Positions 1-7,250 of a DNA stretch of 41,083 bases are shown piece by piece; position 1 is the first letter of the stretch, and each line of letters starts with the position of its first letter. The DNA lies in contig JAESQF010000036.1 of the NCBI GenBank assembly GCA_016765295.1, forward strand, positions 89,737 to 130,819. The letters are read 5' to 3'. This DNA is from Oleispira sp. (GTDB lineage Bacteria; Pseudomonadota; Gammaproteobacteria; Pseudomonadales; Oceanobacteraceae). The notes beneath the pieces are model-generated. The model searched no databases. It saw only the letters and a program-made list of their open reading frames with translations, and was not told the DNA's origin. The position numbers and the translations under genes were made by a program.

Positions 1-377
1 CATTCCGCTAATACCGACAGTTTCAAGCGAATCATCGGTTGCTTGCAGGCGTAATCTAAGTAAAGTTTAATAATTTTTTCTAGCTGAAGATCCCTCATCA
101 ACGGGGAAAGTCCTACAGCGTCGAGGAGCTCCTGCATACGGTCGTACATTTGGCTCGCGGTAAAATGGTTTTCAAGAGTGATACTGTGATCAATAGCTTT
201 ACTGAGCTTGTGTTGAGCAATGCGTTTCGCCAAACTAGGGTCAATAGGCAGGCCTTTCGCTACGATGATGGCCCCTTGACTGTTACAAATATCTTCACTA
301 GCAAGCACCGCATTGTTCTCGTTCACCTGGCTTAGGTGACGAGTGTAGTGGTTGCATGTATCAATATAAGTATTCAT
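1..377 (-). CDS. N-terminal part of an HD/HDOD-type signalling protein (partial, cut by window edge)
   Basis: Reading the minus strand from the ATG at 377-375 gives 125 open codons that run off the window edge. The translation begins MNTYIDTCNHYTRHLSQVNE. A segment at about residues 25-60 (ASEDICNSQGAIIVAKGLPI, then a helix with AKRIAQHKLSKAIDHSI) resembles the N-terminal region that precedes HDOD or HD-GYP domains in gammaproteobacterial signalling proteins, where a 'something, no-longer-default, high-numbered-turn' beta segment leads into a helix ending in K(P/A)(L/I). The catalytic or HDOD domain itself would lie outside the window, so the family assignment is an inference from this lead segment. 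The open frame and start are clear; the function is moderately uncertain. It lies downstream of, and in the same direction as, the lipoprotein gene at 609-2594. Confidence 0.5.
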   Translation of the reverse strand, partial: MNTYIDTCNHYTRHLSQVNENNAVLASEDICNSQGAIIVAKGLPIDPSLAKRIAQHKLSKAIDHSITLENHFTASQMYDRMQELLDAVGLSPLMRDLQLEKIIKLYLDYACKQPMIRLKLSVLAE

Positions 378-573
378 CTATTTATAACATCTGATTTCAG
401 GGGGCGCCTATTCTAAAGAATATAGGCAATACATGGGGAAGCTTTATGTAGCGCCCAGTAAAAAAATGCAATCAGAGGTTAACTTACCAGCACTAATAGC
501 AGGGCTAGTAGAGGTATTCGTAATGATAGGGTGAATGACGATAAACAGAGTTATATCGGCACCTAGATTTTGC

Positions 574-606
574 TCATTCGTGGTCTAAGTATCATTCGTG
601 CCTAAG
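574..606. repeat. Imperfect tandem repeat just downstream of the lipoprotein gene
   Basis: Two copies of a unit reading tcattcgtg(gt/c)ctaag start at 574 and 592, 18 bases apart, differing by a small indel and substitutions. They sit immediately 3' of the stop codon of the minus-strand gene at 609-2594. No function is visible; a slippage duplication is the simplest reading. Confidence 0.5.
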
Positions 607-608
607 CA

Positions 609-2594
609 TTATTTGATGATGCGATTTATATGAACATAAGACAAACCCCAGTGGGAAGCTGATGATGTACCGTCTGATGAAAGTATGATAATTAGTTGGC
701 CACTATTATTGCTATTTACAGTTTCTTCAAATTCAGAAATGTTTGCACTAGAACGACTGGAATCATATTGCCCCACTACGCCGTTAACATTCACCGCCAC
801 AATATTAACGGCATCGTCTCCATAACTTCCCGCTATATTAATACGAAAGCTTGCATTGGCTGCTAAACCGTTAATAGAAAATGAAACTGTGCTGCCTTTG
901 GGTGCTGCCGATAATGAATCATATAACTCAGGATATGGACCATAATCAATAACCACTGGGATGCTGTTGGCGGTATAACCTGGGCCAATTAAATTTCCGG
1001 ATGTCAGTGCGGTAACGAACCCGACACCAAGACCCTGTGTATCTTGAAGATTCCCTTGGGTAGTCAGCGCACTAAATCCTCGAATCCCGTTAATGACTTT
1101 GCCTGCGGCTGTCGTTTGATGATTATAAAGATTTCCAGATGACCCAAAAGACGACCAATTGCCATCACCAAAACCAATAATAATTTCTTGGCTTTCAACT
1201 TCTGCTTCAGCGGTCACAGTAATGGTTATTTCAAATTCAATACTTTGCCCTTGGGTATCGGTATAATCTACTACTACTTTAGTTTCTCCAATAAAACTAT
1301 TAGAAGGGGTTAGTCGTAACTGGTGCTGGCTTAATTCGATATTAGAAAAGTGACTATTTTCAAAAGAGGTAAGGGTAAAGTTATCTAATATAATGGCGGT
1401 ATCATCGAGTAAATTGGATTCTTTGGATATATTAATTAGGCTTTCAATACCATGCGAGGTGCTGATTGAAAAATTATTGGCGATCGGTTCTGCACCATCT
1501 TCTAGCCCAGTAATTAATGATTCTAGTTGTATCTTATCTACCGTTTGAATAATGTCGTTGATAAACGTTTGTGACATTCCATATTGATCTCCTGCAGCAC
1601 CACCTGATGGAATTACAAAGGCATTATTAACCGCAGATATTCCTGTTAAACATTTAAATGTTGCTAGTGCATTGGCATACGCCATGGCATAAGAACCATG
1701 AAAGTTATCATTGGTATCACCGCTGAATAAATGCTTTACCGGAGGAACATATGCGCCTCCTGGGGAATTGGTATTGGTTGTATAAGAACTATTTAACAGG
1801 TGCAAGGCTTCTACAACTTCACCGGTGCGCACAACTAATATGCCTAACTTTTCTTGCAATGCATCGCTATTGATTTTGGCGTTGTGAAATGAACCTTCGG
1901 TGCCTGAGCTGCCCCATGCTTGAAACATGATAGGAGTAATTCCTCGTGCTTGCGCCGCTTCGGCTGCATTCACCATTCCATTGATCCAGCCATCTGCTGA
2001 ATCGGCATTAGCAGGATCTTCTAAGATTCCAGATCCACCACCATAAGCAGAAAGCACTATAACGGTTGCTGAGGTGGTATTGATATTATCAAACGCCCTC
2101 ATGCCATCTATATGTATTGAACCCTGGATTAAAAATTCAAAATCACTGCTATAACCCGTTAAGCCATTTGCCTTATACATTTCGCCAACTAAATTAAATA
2201 GTGAAGGGTCGTGGCTTGCGCTTGGGGATGTTGAGCTTTCGGTATTTTGACCGCTCAAACTATTGTGCATGGTAGACCAGCCGTTATAGGCAATATTTCT
2301 TGGAATATCGTTATTGGCATCTGGATCTGGAATAGCTGGATCTGGAATAGCTGGATCTGGAATAGCTGGATCTGGAATAGCTGGATCTGAAGTGCTTAAA
2401 TCTGGCTGTTGAGTCTGATTATCTTCGCGACTATCTTCTGCATTATTACCGCTACTATCTTCTGCATTATTACCGCTACTATCTTCACCCTCTCCACTTG
2501 CTGTTGTTTCGATACAGGATGCTAGCAGCCCTATTAAAAAAATGAAAGCCATTCGAATAAAAGACTTTCTAATTAAAAGAGTTCGCAACATCAC
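609..2594 (-). CDS. Large surface lipoprotein with SGNH-hydrolase-like region
   Basis: The protein has 661 residues. A hydrophobic signal segment ends in a lipobox LASC with the acylated cysteine at C27, so it should be an outer-membrane or surface lipoprotein. Residues about 33-95 are a low-complexity acidic linker with EDSSGNNA (twice) and DPAIP (four times) repeats. A region around residues 110-345 looks like an SGNH-type esterase: an alternating fold containing VIVLSAYGGGSG and, near its end, GDTNDNFHGSYAMAYANAL, which resembles the block V D-x-x-H motif. An Ig/cadherin-like strand region follows (about 400-460), then a C-terminal beta-rich module (about 470-661) with many Gly, Ser and Asn. 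No block I GDS motif is obvious, so enzymatic activity is only a hypothesis. The gene is monocistronic, divergent from ahr. Confidence 0.6.
   Translation of the reverse strand: MMLRTLLIRKSFIRMAFIFLIGLLASCIETTASGEGEDSSGNNAEDSSGNNAEDSREDNQTQQPDLSTSDPAIPDPAIPDPAIPDPAIPDPDANNDIPRNIAYNGWSTMHNSLSGQNTESSTSPSASHDPSLFNLVGEMYKANGLTGYSSDFEFLIQGSIHIDGMRAFDNINTTSATVIVLSAYGGGSGILEDPANADSADGWINGMVNAAEAAQARGITPIMFQAWGSSGTEGSFHNAKINSDALQEKLGILVVRTGEVVEALHLLNSSYTTNTNSPGGAYVPPVKHLFSGDTNDNFHGSYAMAYANALATFKCLTGISAVNNAFVIPSGGAAGDQYGMSQTFINDIIQTVDKIQLESLITGLEDGAEPIANNFSISTSHGIESLINISKESNLLDDTAIILDNFTLTSFENSHFSNIELSQHQLRLTPSNSFIGETKVVVDYTDTQGQSIEFEITITVTAEAEVESQEIIIGFGDGNWSSFGSSGNLYNHQTTAAGKVINGIRGFSALTTQGNLQDTQGLGVGFVTALTSGNLIGPGYTANSIPVVIDYGPYPELYDSLSAAPKGSTVSFSINGLAANASFRINIAGSYGDDAVNIVAVNVNGVVGQYDSSRSSANISEFEETVNSNNSGQLIIILSSDGTSSASHWGLSYVHINRIIK
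2321..2389 (-). repeat. 15-bp coding tandem repeat (DPAIP units)
   Basis: The 15-bp unit ctggatctggaatag occurs four times in perfect tandem (2321-2380), followed by a partial copy. It encodes DPAIP repeats in the proline/aspartate linker behind the lipidated cysteine. Copy-number change would keep the frame and alter linker length. Confidence 0.9.
2431..2478 (-). repeat. 24-bp coding tandem repeat (EDSSGNNA units)
   Basis: Two identical 24-bp copies (2431-2454 and 2455-2478) encode EDSSGNNA twice in the acidic N-terminal linker of the same lipoprotein. Like the 15-bp repeat, the unit is a multiple of three. Confidence 0.9.
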
Positions 2595-2757
2595 AGTTCC
2601 TTGTAGGGTTGTATTGATATTTCAGTTTACAGGTTAAAAATAACAGTTCTGTGATCTATTCACTGATTTGTGTTGTTAAGGCTTCTCGGCTAATGTTTAT
2701 CAAAGCCGTTTATAGCTTCAACTATCACTATTCAACCATCATTATAAGGATCCACCC

Positions 2758-3765
2758 ATGAGCACAATTAAAGCCTATGCCGTTATGGAAGCTGGCGGTA
2801 AGTTAGAACCGTTTGAATACGAGCCGGGCCCTTTGGCCGATCATGATGTTGAAATTGATGTCGATTATTGTGGTATTTGCCACAGTGATTTAAGCATGAT
2901 CAATAACGAATGGGGCGCAACGCAATACCCGTTTGTACCCGGTCATGAAGTCGCTGGTCGTATTAATTCTGTGGGCAAGCACGTAAGCCATTTAAAGGTG
3001 GGGGATCGTGTCGGCTTAGGTTGGCATTCTGGTTACTGCAATACCTGTAATACCTGCTTAGAAGGTGACCATAACTTATGCGCAAGCGCTCAAGGGACTT
3101 TGTTTGGACGCCATGGCGGCTTTGCCGATAGAGTGCGCGCTCAGGCCACGAGCGTCGTGGCATTACCTGATGCGTTAAGCAGTGAAAAAGCCGGCCCTCT
3201 TTTTTGTGGTGGTGTAACGGTTTACAACCCAATGAAGCAGTTCGATTTAAAACCTACTGCAAAAGTCGCCGTGATCGGCATTGGTGGCTTAGGCCACATG
3301 GCACTTAAGTTCTTGAACGCTTGGGGCTGCGAAGTTACTGCATTCACGTCAACGGAAGCTAAGCGCACGGAAGCATTAGAATTAGGCGCCCATCACACGC
3401 TAAATTCTCGTGACGATGAAGCATTAAAAGGTGCGGCCAATAGCTTTGATTTAATTCTATCCACCGTCAATGTGAACTTAAACTGGGAAAGCTACGTGCA
3501 AACCCTGAAAGCAAAAGGCCGCTTACACTTTTTAGGCGCAGTGCTTGAGCCTATTCAGTTAAGTGTATTTTCGCTAATGGGCGCACAACGTTCAGTTTCA
3601 TCCAGCCCTGTTGGTAGCCCAAGCACCATTGCACAAATGCTTGAGTTTGCCGCACGTCATAAAATTGAACCTGAAGTTGAAGTATTTGATTTTAAAGATG
3701 TGAATACAGCGATTGATCGCTTGGAAAATGGTAGCCCACGTTTTCGTGTTGTATTAAAGAACTAA
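2758..3765 (+). CDS. ahr: NADP-dependent zinc alcohol dehydrogenase / aldehyde reductase, Ahr (YjgB) type
   Basis: The 335-residue protein is a medium-chain zinc alcohol dehydrogenase of the cinnamyl-alcohol-dehydrogenase class. It shares long stretches with E. coli Ahr (YjgB), for example VDYCGICHSDLSMI, the NEWG block and VIGIGGLGH. Catalytic zinc ligands are visible in C38-G-I-C-H42 and G-H63-E64. Structural zinc cysteines are C94, C97, C100 and C108. The Rossmann motif GIGGLG spans 174-179. The family reduces medium and long-chain aldehydes to alcohols with NADPH in the cytoplasm, which fits aldehyde detoxification or lipid metabolism. The ATG is preceded by AAGGA at suitable spacing. It is a single-gene unit divergent from the lipoprotein gene. 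Confidence 0.88.
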   Translation: MSTIKAYAVMEAGGKLEPFEYEPGPLADHDVEIDVDYCGICHSDLSMINNEWGATQYPFVPGHEVAGRINSVGKHVSHLKVGDRVGLGWHSGYCNTCNTCLEGDHNLCASAQGTLFGRHGGFADRVRAQATSVVALPDALSSEKAGPLFCGGVTVYNPMKQFDLKPTAKVAVIGIGGLGHMALKFLNAWGCEVTAFTSTEAKRTEALELGAHHTLNSRDDEALKGAANSFDLILSTVNVNLNWESYVQTLKAKGRLHFLGAVLEPIQLSVFSLMGAQRSVSSSPVGSPSTIAQMLEFAARHKIEPEVEVFDFKDVNTAIDRLENGSPRFRVVLKN

Positions 3766-3795
3766 GAATTTTAGAAAATCTTAGTTCTTTAATAC
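3751..3795 (+). terminator. Long perfect inverted repeat over the ahr stop codon
   Basis: Arms of 17 bases (3751-3767 and 3779-3795) are perfectly complementary with an 11-base loop attttagaaaa. The left arm includes the last codons and stop codon of ahr. A hairpin inside the stop region with no classical U-tract suggests a transcript-end structure, but an attenuating or protein-binding role is possible. Confidence 0.6.
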
Positions 3796-3827
3796 AATGC
3801 CCCACTTTATTTCCTCAAGTGGGCATT
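3796..3827. terminator. Second hairpin after ahr
   Basis: aatgccccact and agtgggcatt pair with one bulged C around a tttatttcctca-type loop. It directly abuts the 17-bp inverted repeat and lies between convergent ahr and the diguanylate cyclase gene, so it may serve as a bidirectional terminator. Confidence 0.5.
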
Positions 3828-3894
3828 GTTAAATACAGCGCTAATATCCGAGTGAGTGTAATATGAGCATGTCTTTTTCTATTATTGCCTGAGG

Positions 3895-3968
3895 CTAGTT
3901 ATCAGTGTTAAATATCGCAGAGTTATTTTTTCCACTCTCTTTTATCTGATACATGGCTACATCTGCAT
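3895..3968 (-). pseudogene. Out-of-frame C-terminal tail of the GGDEF domain
   Basis: On the minus strand a different frame reads through NADVAMYQIKESGKN and stops with TAG at 3895-3897. This is the expected end of a GGDEF domain and belongs to the gene at 3969-5561. Total span 3895-5561 is 1667 bases, two more than 555 codons, which fits one extra AT dinucleotide at 4006-4014 (or one lost base). Confidence 0.85.
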
Positions 3969-5561
3969 TCACAAGAAGCTTTTTAATCGTATTACCATGG
4001 ATTGGATATATATAGCAATTCCGATACTACAGCCAATATTAATTTTAAAATCTAGATCTAAGATCGGCTGCTGCATTTGATTAATTAGGTTACCACTCAG
4101 TTCTTTTAACTTAGACTCTCTATATAAATCGGGTAGTAAAACAACGAATTCATCACCACCTACTCGTGCAATAACATCTGAACTTCTAATGTTTTTCTGA
4201 ATCACATTTGCAACATGCTGCAATACCCTGTCACCGACTTGATGACCATAATTGTCGTTGATAAGTTTAAATTCATCTATATCGATGAACATCAAGCTAA
4301 AACTCTTCTTATTTATTTTTGCTTGCTGGAGAATATCATCGGCTATTTTTTCAAATGCTATTCGACTAGTAACTTGGGTTAAATCATCATGTTCAACAAT
4401 GTGCTTTAGTCCCTTCTGCAATTCAATCTGCCGAGTCACTTCAAGCTGTAATGACTTAGATTTATAATGCAATATGTATGAAAACAACACCCCTTCTATC
4501 ATTAACCCTATACCCGATGCATAAAACTGATATGGCTCATACGGTAAAAATCCATAAAGACAGAAAATAGTCAGACTCATTCCAAAAACATATGATAAAT
4601 AAGCAAAAATAAACACATTAATCAAAGGGTGCTTAATCAATAACATTTTCCATGAAACGATAATGATTGCTACAAAAGACAATAAAAATGAGATAGGCAA
4701 TAACTTCATTCCTAATTCGATTCCAACTAGAATAGCTATGCTAATATTGATTAGACAGACCACGACTACAGTCGTTAATAAATTATTAATTGTAGGAGAG
4801 TGTTTCTTAATTTCCAAAGTATACTTAGTATATAAAGCTAAGAGTGCAGGAACCATTATTGCTGTAAGGCTGAACCAAGGAAGAAAATGACGGTAACTTT
4901 CACCGAACTGAAACAATAAGCCATATAAATAAGCCAGACCAATTGTACTATTTAGCAGGTAAATAAAATAAAACAAAAAAGACTTAGATTTCCCATAGAA
5001 ATAAAAGGTCAAATTATAAAGTGCGAGGGTTAATAAAACAGTAATTATGAACAAAGCAACCATATTATGACTGGCTAGCTCCTTAGCTATAGCATTTGTC
5101 CCATGTAAAGAAAACTTATAAATCTGAGACATAGTAGAGTAGTTATATAGATAAAATATTCTAGACTCATTACTTCCAAGTTTTATGTTCTGTTGCCATA
5201 TATTAGCGACAAACTCTTCATTATCAATAAACGAACGAGCTTTAAAAGTTGCTATAGCATTCGCTAAATCTATAGAGTCGTACAAGGTGGCTTGTTCACT
5301 TAAATAAGCAAAGTGATTAAGTAAGGTGAGATTTCTTTCAATTTTTGTATTATTAGTAATGGTCAACTTAAGCCATACTCTCGGCTCACGGATATCTAAA
5401 TTGAATGTATTACTAGTGGGTGTAAATACGGTGTTAACTAGTCGTTGATGTGAATCTAACTCTCCCTGAAAATACTCTACAGATAAAGTAGTTTCCAAAG
5501 GTTTAGCCCAAGCTATAGTGCATGTAGTGATAACAAAAATGAGTAATAGATATCGGTACAT
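3969..5561 (-). CDS. 7TMR-DISM membrane diguanylate cyclase (GGDEF), frameshifted near the C-terminus
   Basis: The current frame encodes 530 residues. A signal peptide (about 1-19) precedes a periplasmic 7TMR-DISMED2-like beta domain (about 25-150), a seven-helix 7TMR-DISM membrane block (about 165-370) and a GGDEF domain (about 390 onward). The active motif GGDEF is at 468-472, and RSSD upstream fits the inhibitory I-site R-x-x-D. The family senses periplasmic ligands and makes c-di-GMP. The frame leaves the GGDEF fold after SIGIAIY and ends in an unrelated tail. Reading past the (AT)n run at 4006-4014 in another frame restores HGNTIKKLLVNADVAMYQ and an ending at 3895. The missing piece is the last helix and strand of the GGDEF fold, so the present product may be inactive. 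Confidence 0.85.
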   Translation of the reverse strand: MYRYLLLIFVITTCTIAWAKPLETTLSVEYFQGELDSHQRLVNTVFTPTSNTFNLDIREPRVWLKLTITNNTKIERNLTLLNHFAYLSEQATLYDSIDLANAIATFKARSFIDNEEFVANIWQQNIKLGSNESRIFYLYNYSTMSQIYKFSLHGTNAIAKELASHNMVALFIITVLLTLALYNLTFYFYGKSKSFLFYFIYLLNSTIGLAYLYGLLFQFGESYRHFLPWFSLTAIMVPALLALYTKYTLEIKKHSPTINNLLTTVVVVCLINISIAILVGIELGMKLLPISFLLSFVAIIIVSWKMLLIKHPLINVFIFAYLSYVFGMSLTIFCLYGFLPYEPYQFYASGIGLMIEGVLFSYILHYKSKSLQLEVTRQIELQKGLKHIVEHDDLTQVTSRIAFEKIADDILQQAKINKKSFSLMFIDIDEFKLINDNYGHQVGDRVLQHVANVIQKNIRSSDVIARVGGDEFVVLLPDLYRESKLKELSGNLINQMQQPILDLDFKINIGCSIGIAIYIQSMVIRLKSFL

Positions 5562-5570
5562 TTGAACAAC

Positions 5571-5834
5571 TTAGAATTTACTTATCTTAATTGTAGCACC
5601 GATAACGTCGGCCATTAAAATATCGGGTGCTTGCGATAACCACTCATCTGCTTTACCTAATAGTGCTTTGGCGATATCCCCAGCTAAATGTGCCTGACGC
5701 CCTTCTTCATTAGCAAAGGTATCGAATATACCAAAGCGCGTTTCCGTTAATTTAAAGCCATACCAAGTGATAGTGCTTTTTAATAAAGCTTCTACCCCAA
5801 GCTGAGAGTGGCGAATTAGACAACTACAGTACAT
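5571..5834 (-). pseudogene. N-terminally truncated antibiotic-biosynthesis-monooxygenase (ABM) type protein
   Basis: The 87-residue frame matches the C-terminal two thirds of small ABM-fold quinol monooxygenase-like proteins. The characteristic run is TWYGFKLTETRFGIFDTF followed by EEGRQAHLAGDIAKALL and a closing PDILMADVIGA. Family members are usually about 95-105 residues and begin with a strand such as L-x-V-x-L-x-A-K-P-G-K; here that first strand and helix are replaced by MYCSCLIRHSQL, so about 20-25 residues appear lost. I therefore call it a stub rather than a functional gene, although translation from 5834 is possible. The intact family is cytoplasmic. It is divergent from the decayed regulator at 5894-6428, and the two may once have formed a regulator-target pair. 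Confidence 0.6.
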
Positions 5835-5893
5835 AATTCGCCAATCATATTATTTGCACGGACGCTGCTATAAATTCTCAGACTCTGGTCATT

Positions 5894-6428
5894 ATGGCTT
5901 TTAACCAAGCGCTGCCATCGGCTTTGCTGGGAATCGCGGATATGTTTGCACTGGCGGTGTTGATTCCCGGCTTTGTACCCTGCACTAATGGCTTGCCGCC
6001 AACTCAAGTAACCGACATGGATTGCCAGCAATGGTTAAAGCGCCAATATGATCAGGGCGCATTATTGGGAGGATCTTGCAGCGGTGCCTTTGTTTTGAGT
6101 AAGCCAGCGCTTTCCCAAGGACAATGTGGCATGGGGAAGTGCCTTGGTGCAAGATGGCCAAATTATTACCTCGGGTGGGCCGTTATCTTGGGTCGATATT
6201 AGCTTACGTATGATTCGTATTTTGGCGGGTAACGAAGCACCCAAAGCGTTTATGGATCGTGTGCGTATGGATATGGCGAAAACATTTTTACATACCAGCA
6301 ACCGACAAATTAATACCATAGCGCTTGAGTTTGGTTATTCTGATAAGGCTGTGTTTAGGCGTTTGTTTCGTAAACAAGTAGGGATGAGCCCCTCGCAGTA
6401 TCGACGCTGGCAGGAGACACGTGAGTAA
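5894..6428 (+). pseudogene. Decayed GlxA-family (DJ-1/PfpI plus AraC HTH) transcriptional regulator
   Basis: Pieces of one regulator occur in order but in two frames. Frame one (from 5894) gives ALPSALLGIADMFALA joined directly to VLIPGF, omitting about 60 residues of the DJ-1/PfpI fold, then LLGGSCSGAFVLSK. Around 6115-6140 the frame changes and residues are missing before QDGQIITSGGPLSWVDISLRM. After AGNEA the sequence jumps straight to the AraC helix-turn-helix end, with INTIALEFGYSDKAVFRRLF and GMSPSQYRRW. Intact GlxA-type regulators are about 320 residues, whereas only about 180 codons remain. Multiple deletions plus a frameshift make function very unlikely. Confidence 0.85.
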
Positions 6429-6548
6429 GGACTACTGATTATAGAGGCCAATAGCTTGAATCTAATTCCACGCTCATGGCCGATGAAGTTGTTTGGTATT
6501 TTAATTAAGCGGCAAACTAAAGTGAACTATTAATACCTTATCCTGATT

Positions 6549-6607
6549 CCTTGAGTAAGACTCTTGTCGTAATGTTTAGCATCACATTCGCTGATCATTA
6601 CTCAAGG
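6549..6607 (+). promoter_or_regulatory. 5' UTR inverted repeat that can mask the Shine-Dalgarno of the AOC-barrel gene
   Basis: CCTTGAGTAA (6549-6558) and TTACTCAAGG (6598-6607) are perfect reverse complements separated by 39 bases. The right arm contains AAGG, the only good Shine-Dalgarno for the ATG at 6615 (seven bases spacing). Pairing of the arms would sequester it. Confidence 0.5.
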
Positions 6608-6614
6608 CCATTCC

Positions 6615-7187
6615 ATGCTAAGACAATCCATATTAAAGAAATCCCTATTAACTCTTCCTGCGATCCTAGTGTTGTCGACATTGAATATATCCGCCCACGC
6701 ACATGATTTAACGATGGTCACTTTTGCCGATGGCCGAGCTGATGGAGGGATTCGCCAAGGTGCCAACAATGAAGATGGAATGGATTCTCCTGGGGATGTA
6801 TTTGTCTTTGATCAAAAGCTATTAGCAGAAGACGCTGAAACCGTGATTGGTCGTAATGCGGGTTATTGTATTCGCACTGACCCTGGTGCTTTGGACTATT
6901 CAGGCACCGACCATCCGACACTGCCTGATGATCCAGATAATAATTATGGCCAATGTAGCTGGACGTTAAGCTTTTATGAGAACTCAGGTTATACAGGCTC
7001 TATCGTAGTGTCTGGTCGAGAAGCGGACTTAGGCACATCAGAGGTTGCGATTACTGGGGGAACAGGAGATTTTATGGGTGCTCGCGGGGTTCTTGCGACT
7101 ACGCCAGTTCCTCAAACTGATAATGGAGTTTTATTTCGTCAGGAGCTAACCATTATAAAAAGACACTTACATAAATATAAGCACTAG
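6615..7187 (+). CDS. Exported allene-oxide-cyclase-barrel-like protein
   Basis: The 190-residue protein starts with a signal peptide, probably cleaved after NISAHA near residue 29. The mature part has features of AOC-barrel/dirigent-like proteins: SPGDVFVFDQKLL, GRNAGYCIRTDPG, QCSWTLSF, then VSGREADLGTSEVAITGGTGDFMGARG, the strand pattern in which a G-G-T-G-x-F/Y-x-x-A-x-G turn is typical. Bacterial members are secreted and poorly characterised. Two cysteines (CIRT and QCSW) could form a disulfide. The gene stands alone behind a UTR hairpin and before a bidirectional terminator. Confidence 0.62.
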   Translation: MLRQSILKKSLLTLPAILVLSTLNISAHAHDLTMVTFADGRADGGIRQGANNEDGMDSPGDVFVFDQKLLAEDAETVIGRNAGYCIRTDPGALDYSGTDHPTLPDDPDNNYGQCSWTLSFYENSGYTGSIVVSGREADLGTSEVAITGGTGDFMGARGVLATTPVPQTDNGVLFRQELTIIKRHLHKYKH

Positions 7188-7202
7188 AAAATCAGTCATA
7201 AT

Positions 7203-7224
7203 AAAGGGGCTATTTAGCCCCTTT
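7203..7224. terminator. Terminator hairpin between the convergent AOC-barrel gene and zapE
   Basis: aaaggggcta and tagccccttt are perfect reverse complements with a very short loop; the functional stem is aaaggggct/agccccttt. It lies between two converging genes. The T-tract is short on both strands. Confidence 0.7.
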
Positions 7225-7250
7225 CGCTCCCCAAAGATCATCATTTTCAA

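Noticed and set aside
150-335. Plus-strand 61-codon frame near the window start
   Set aside because: It lies inside the minus-strand open frame 1-377, which has the better protein pattern (HDOD-type lead). Plus frame has no family features or good ribosome site.
2321-2478. Tandem repeats considered as a CRISPR or minisatellite array
   Set aside because: Repeats are adjacent without unique spacers, keep the reading frame and encode a linker.
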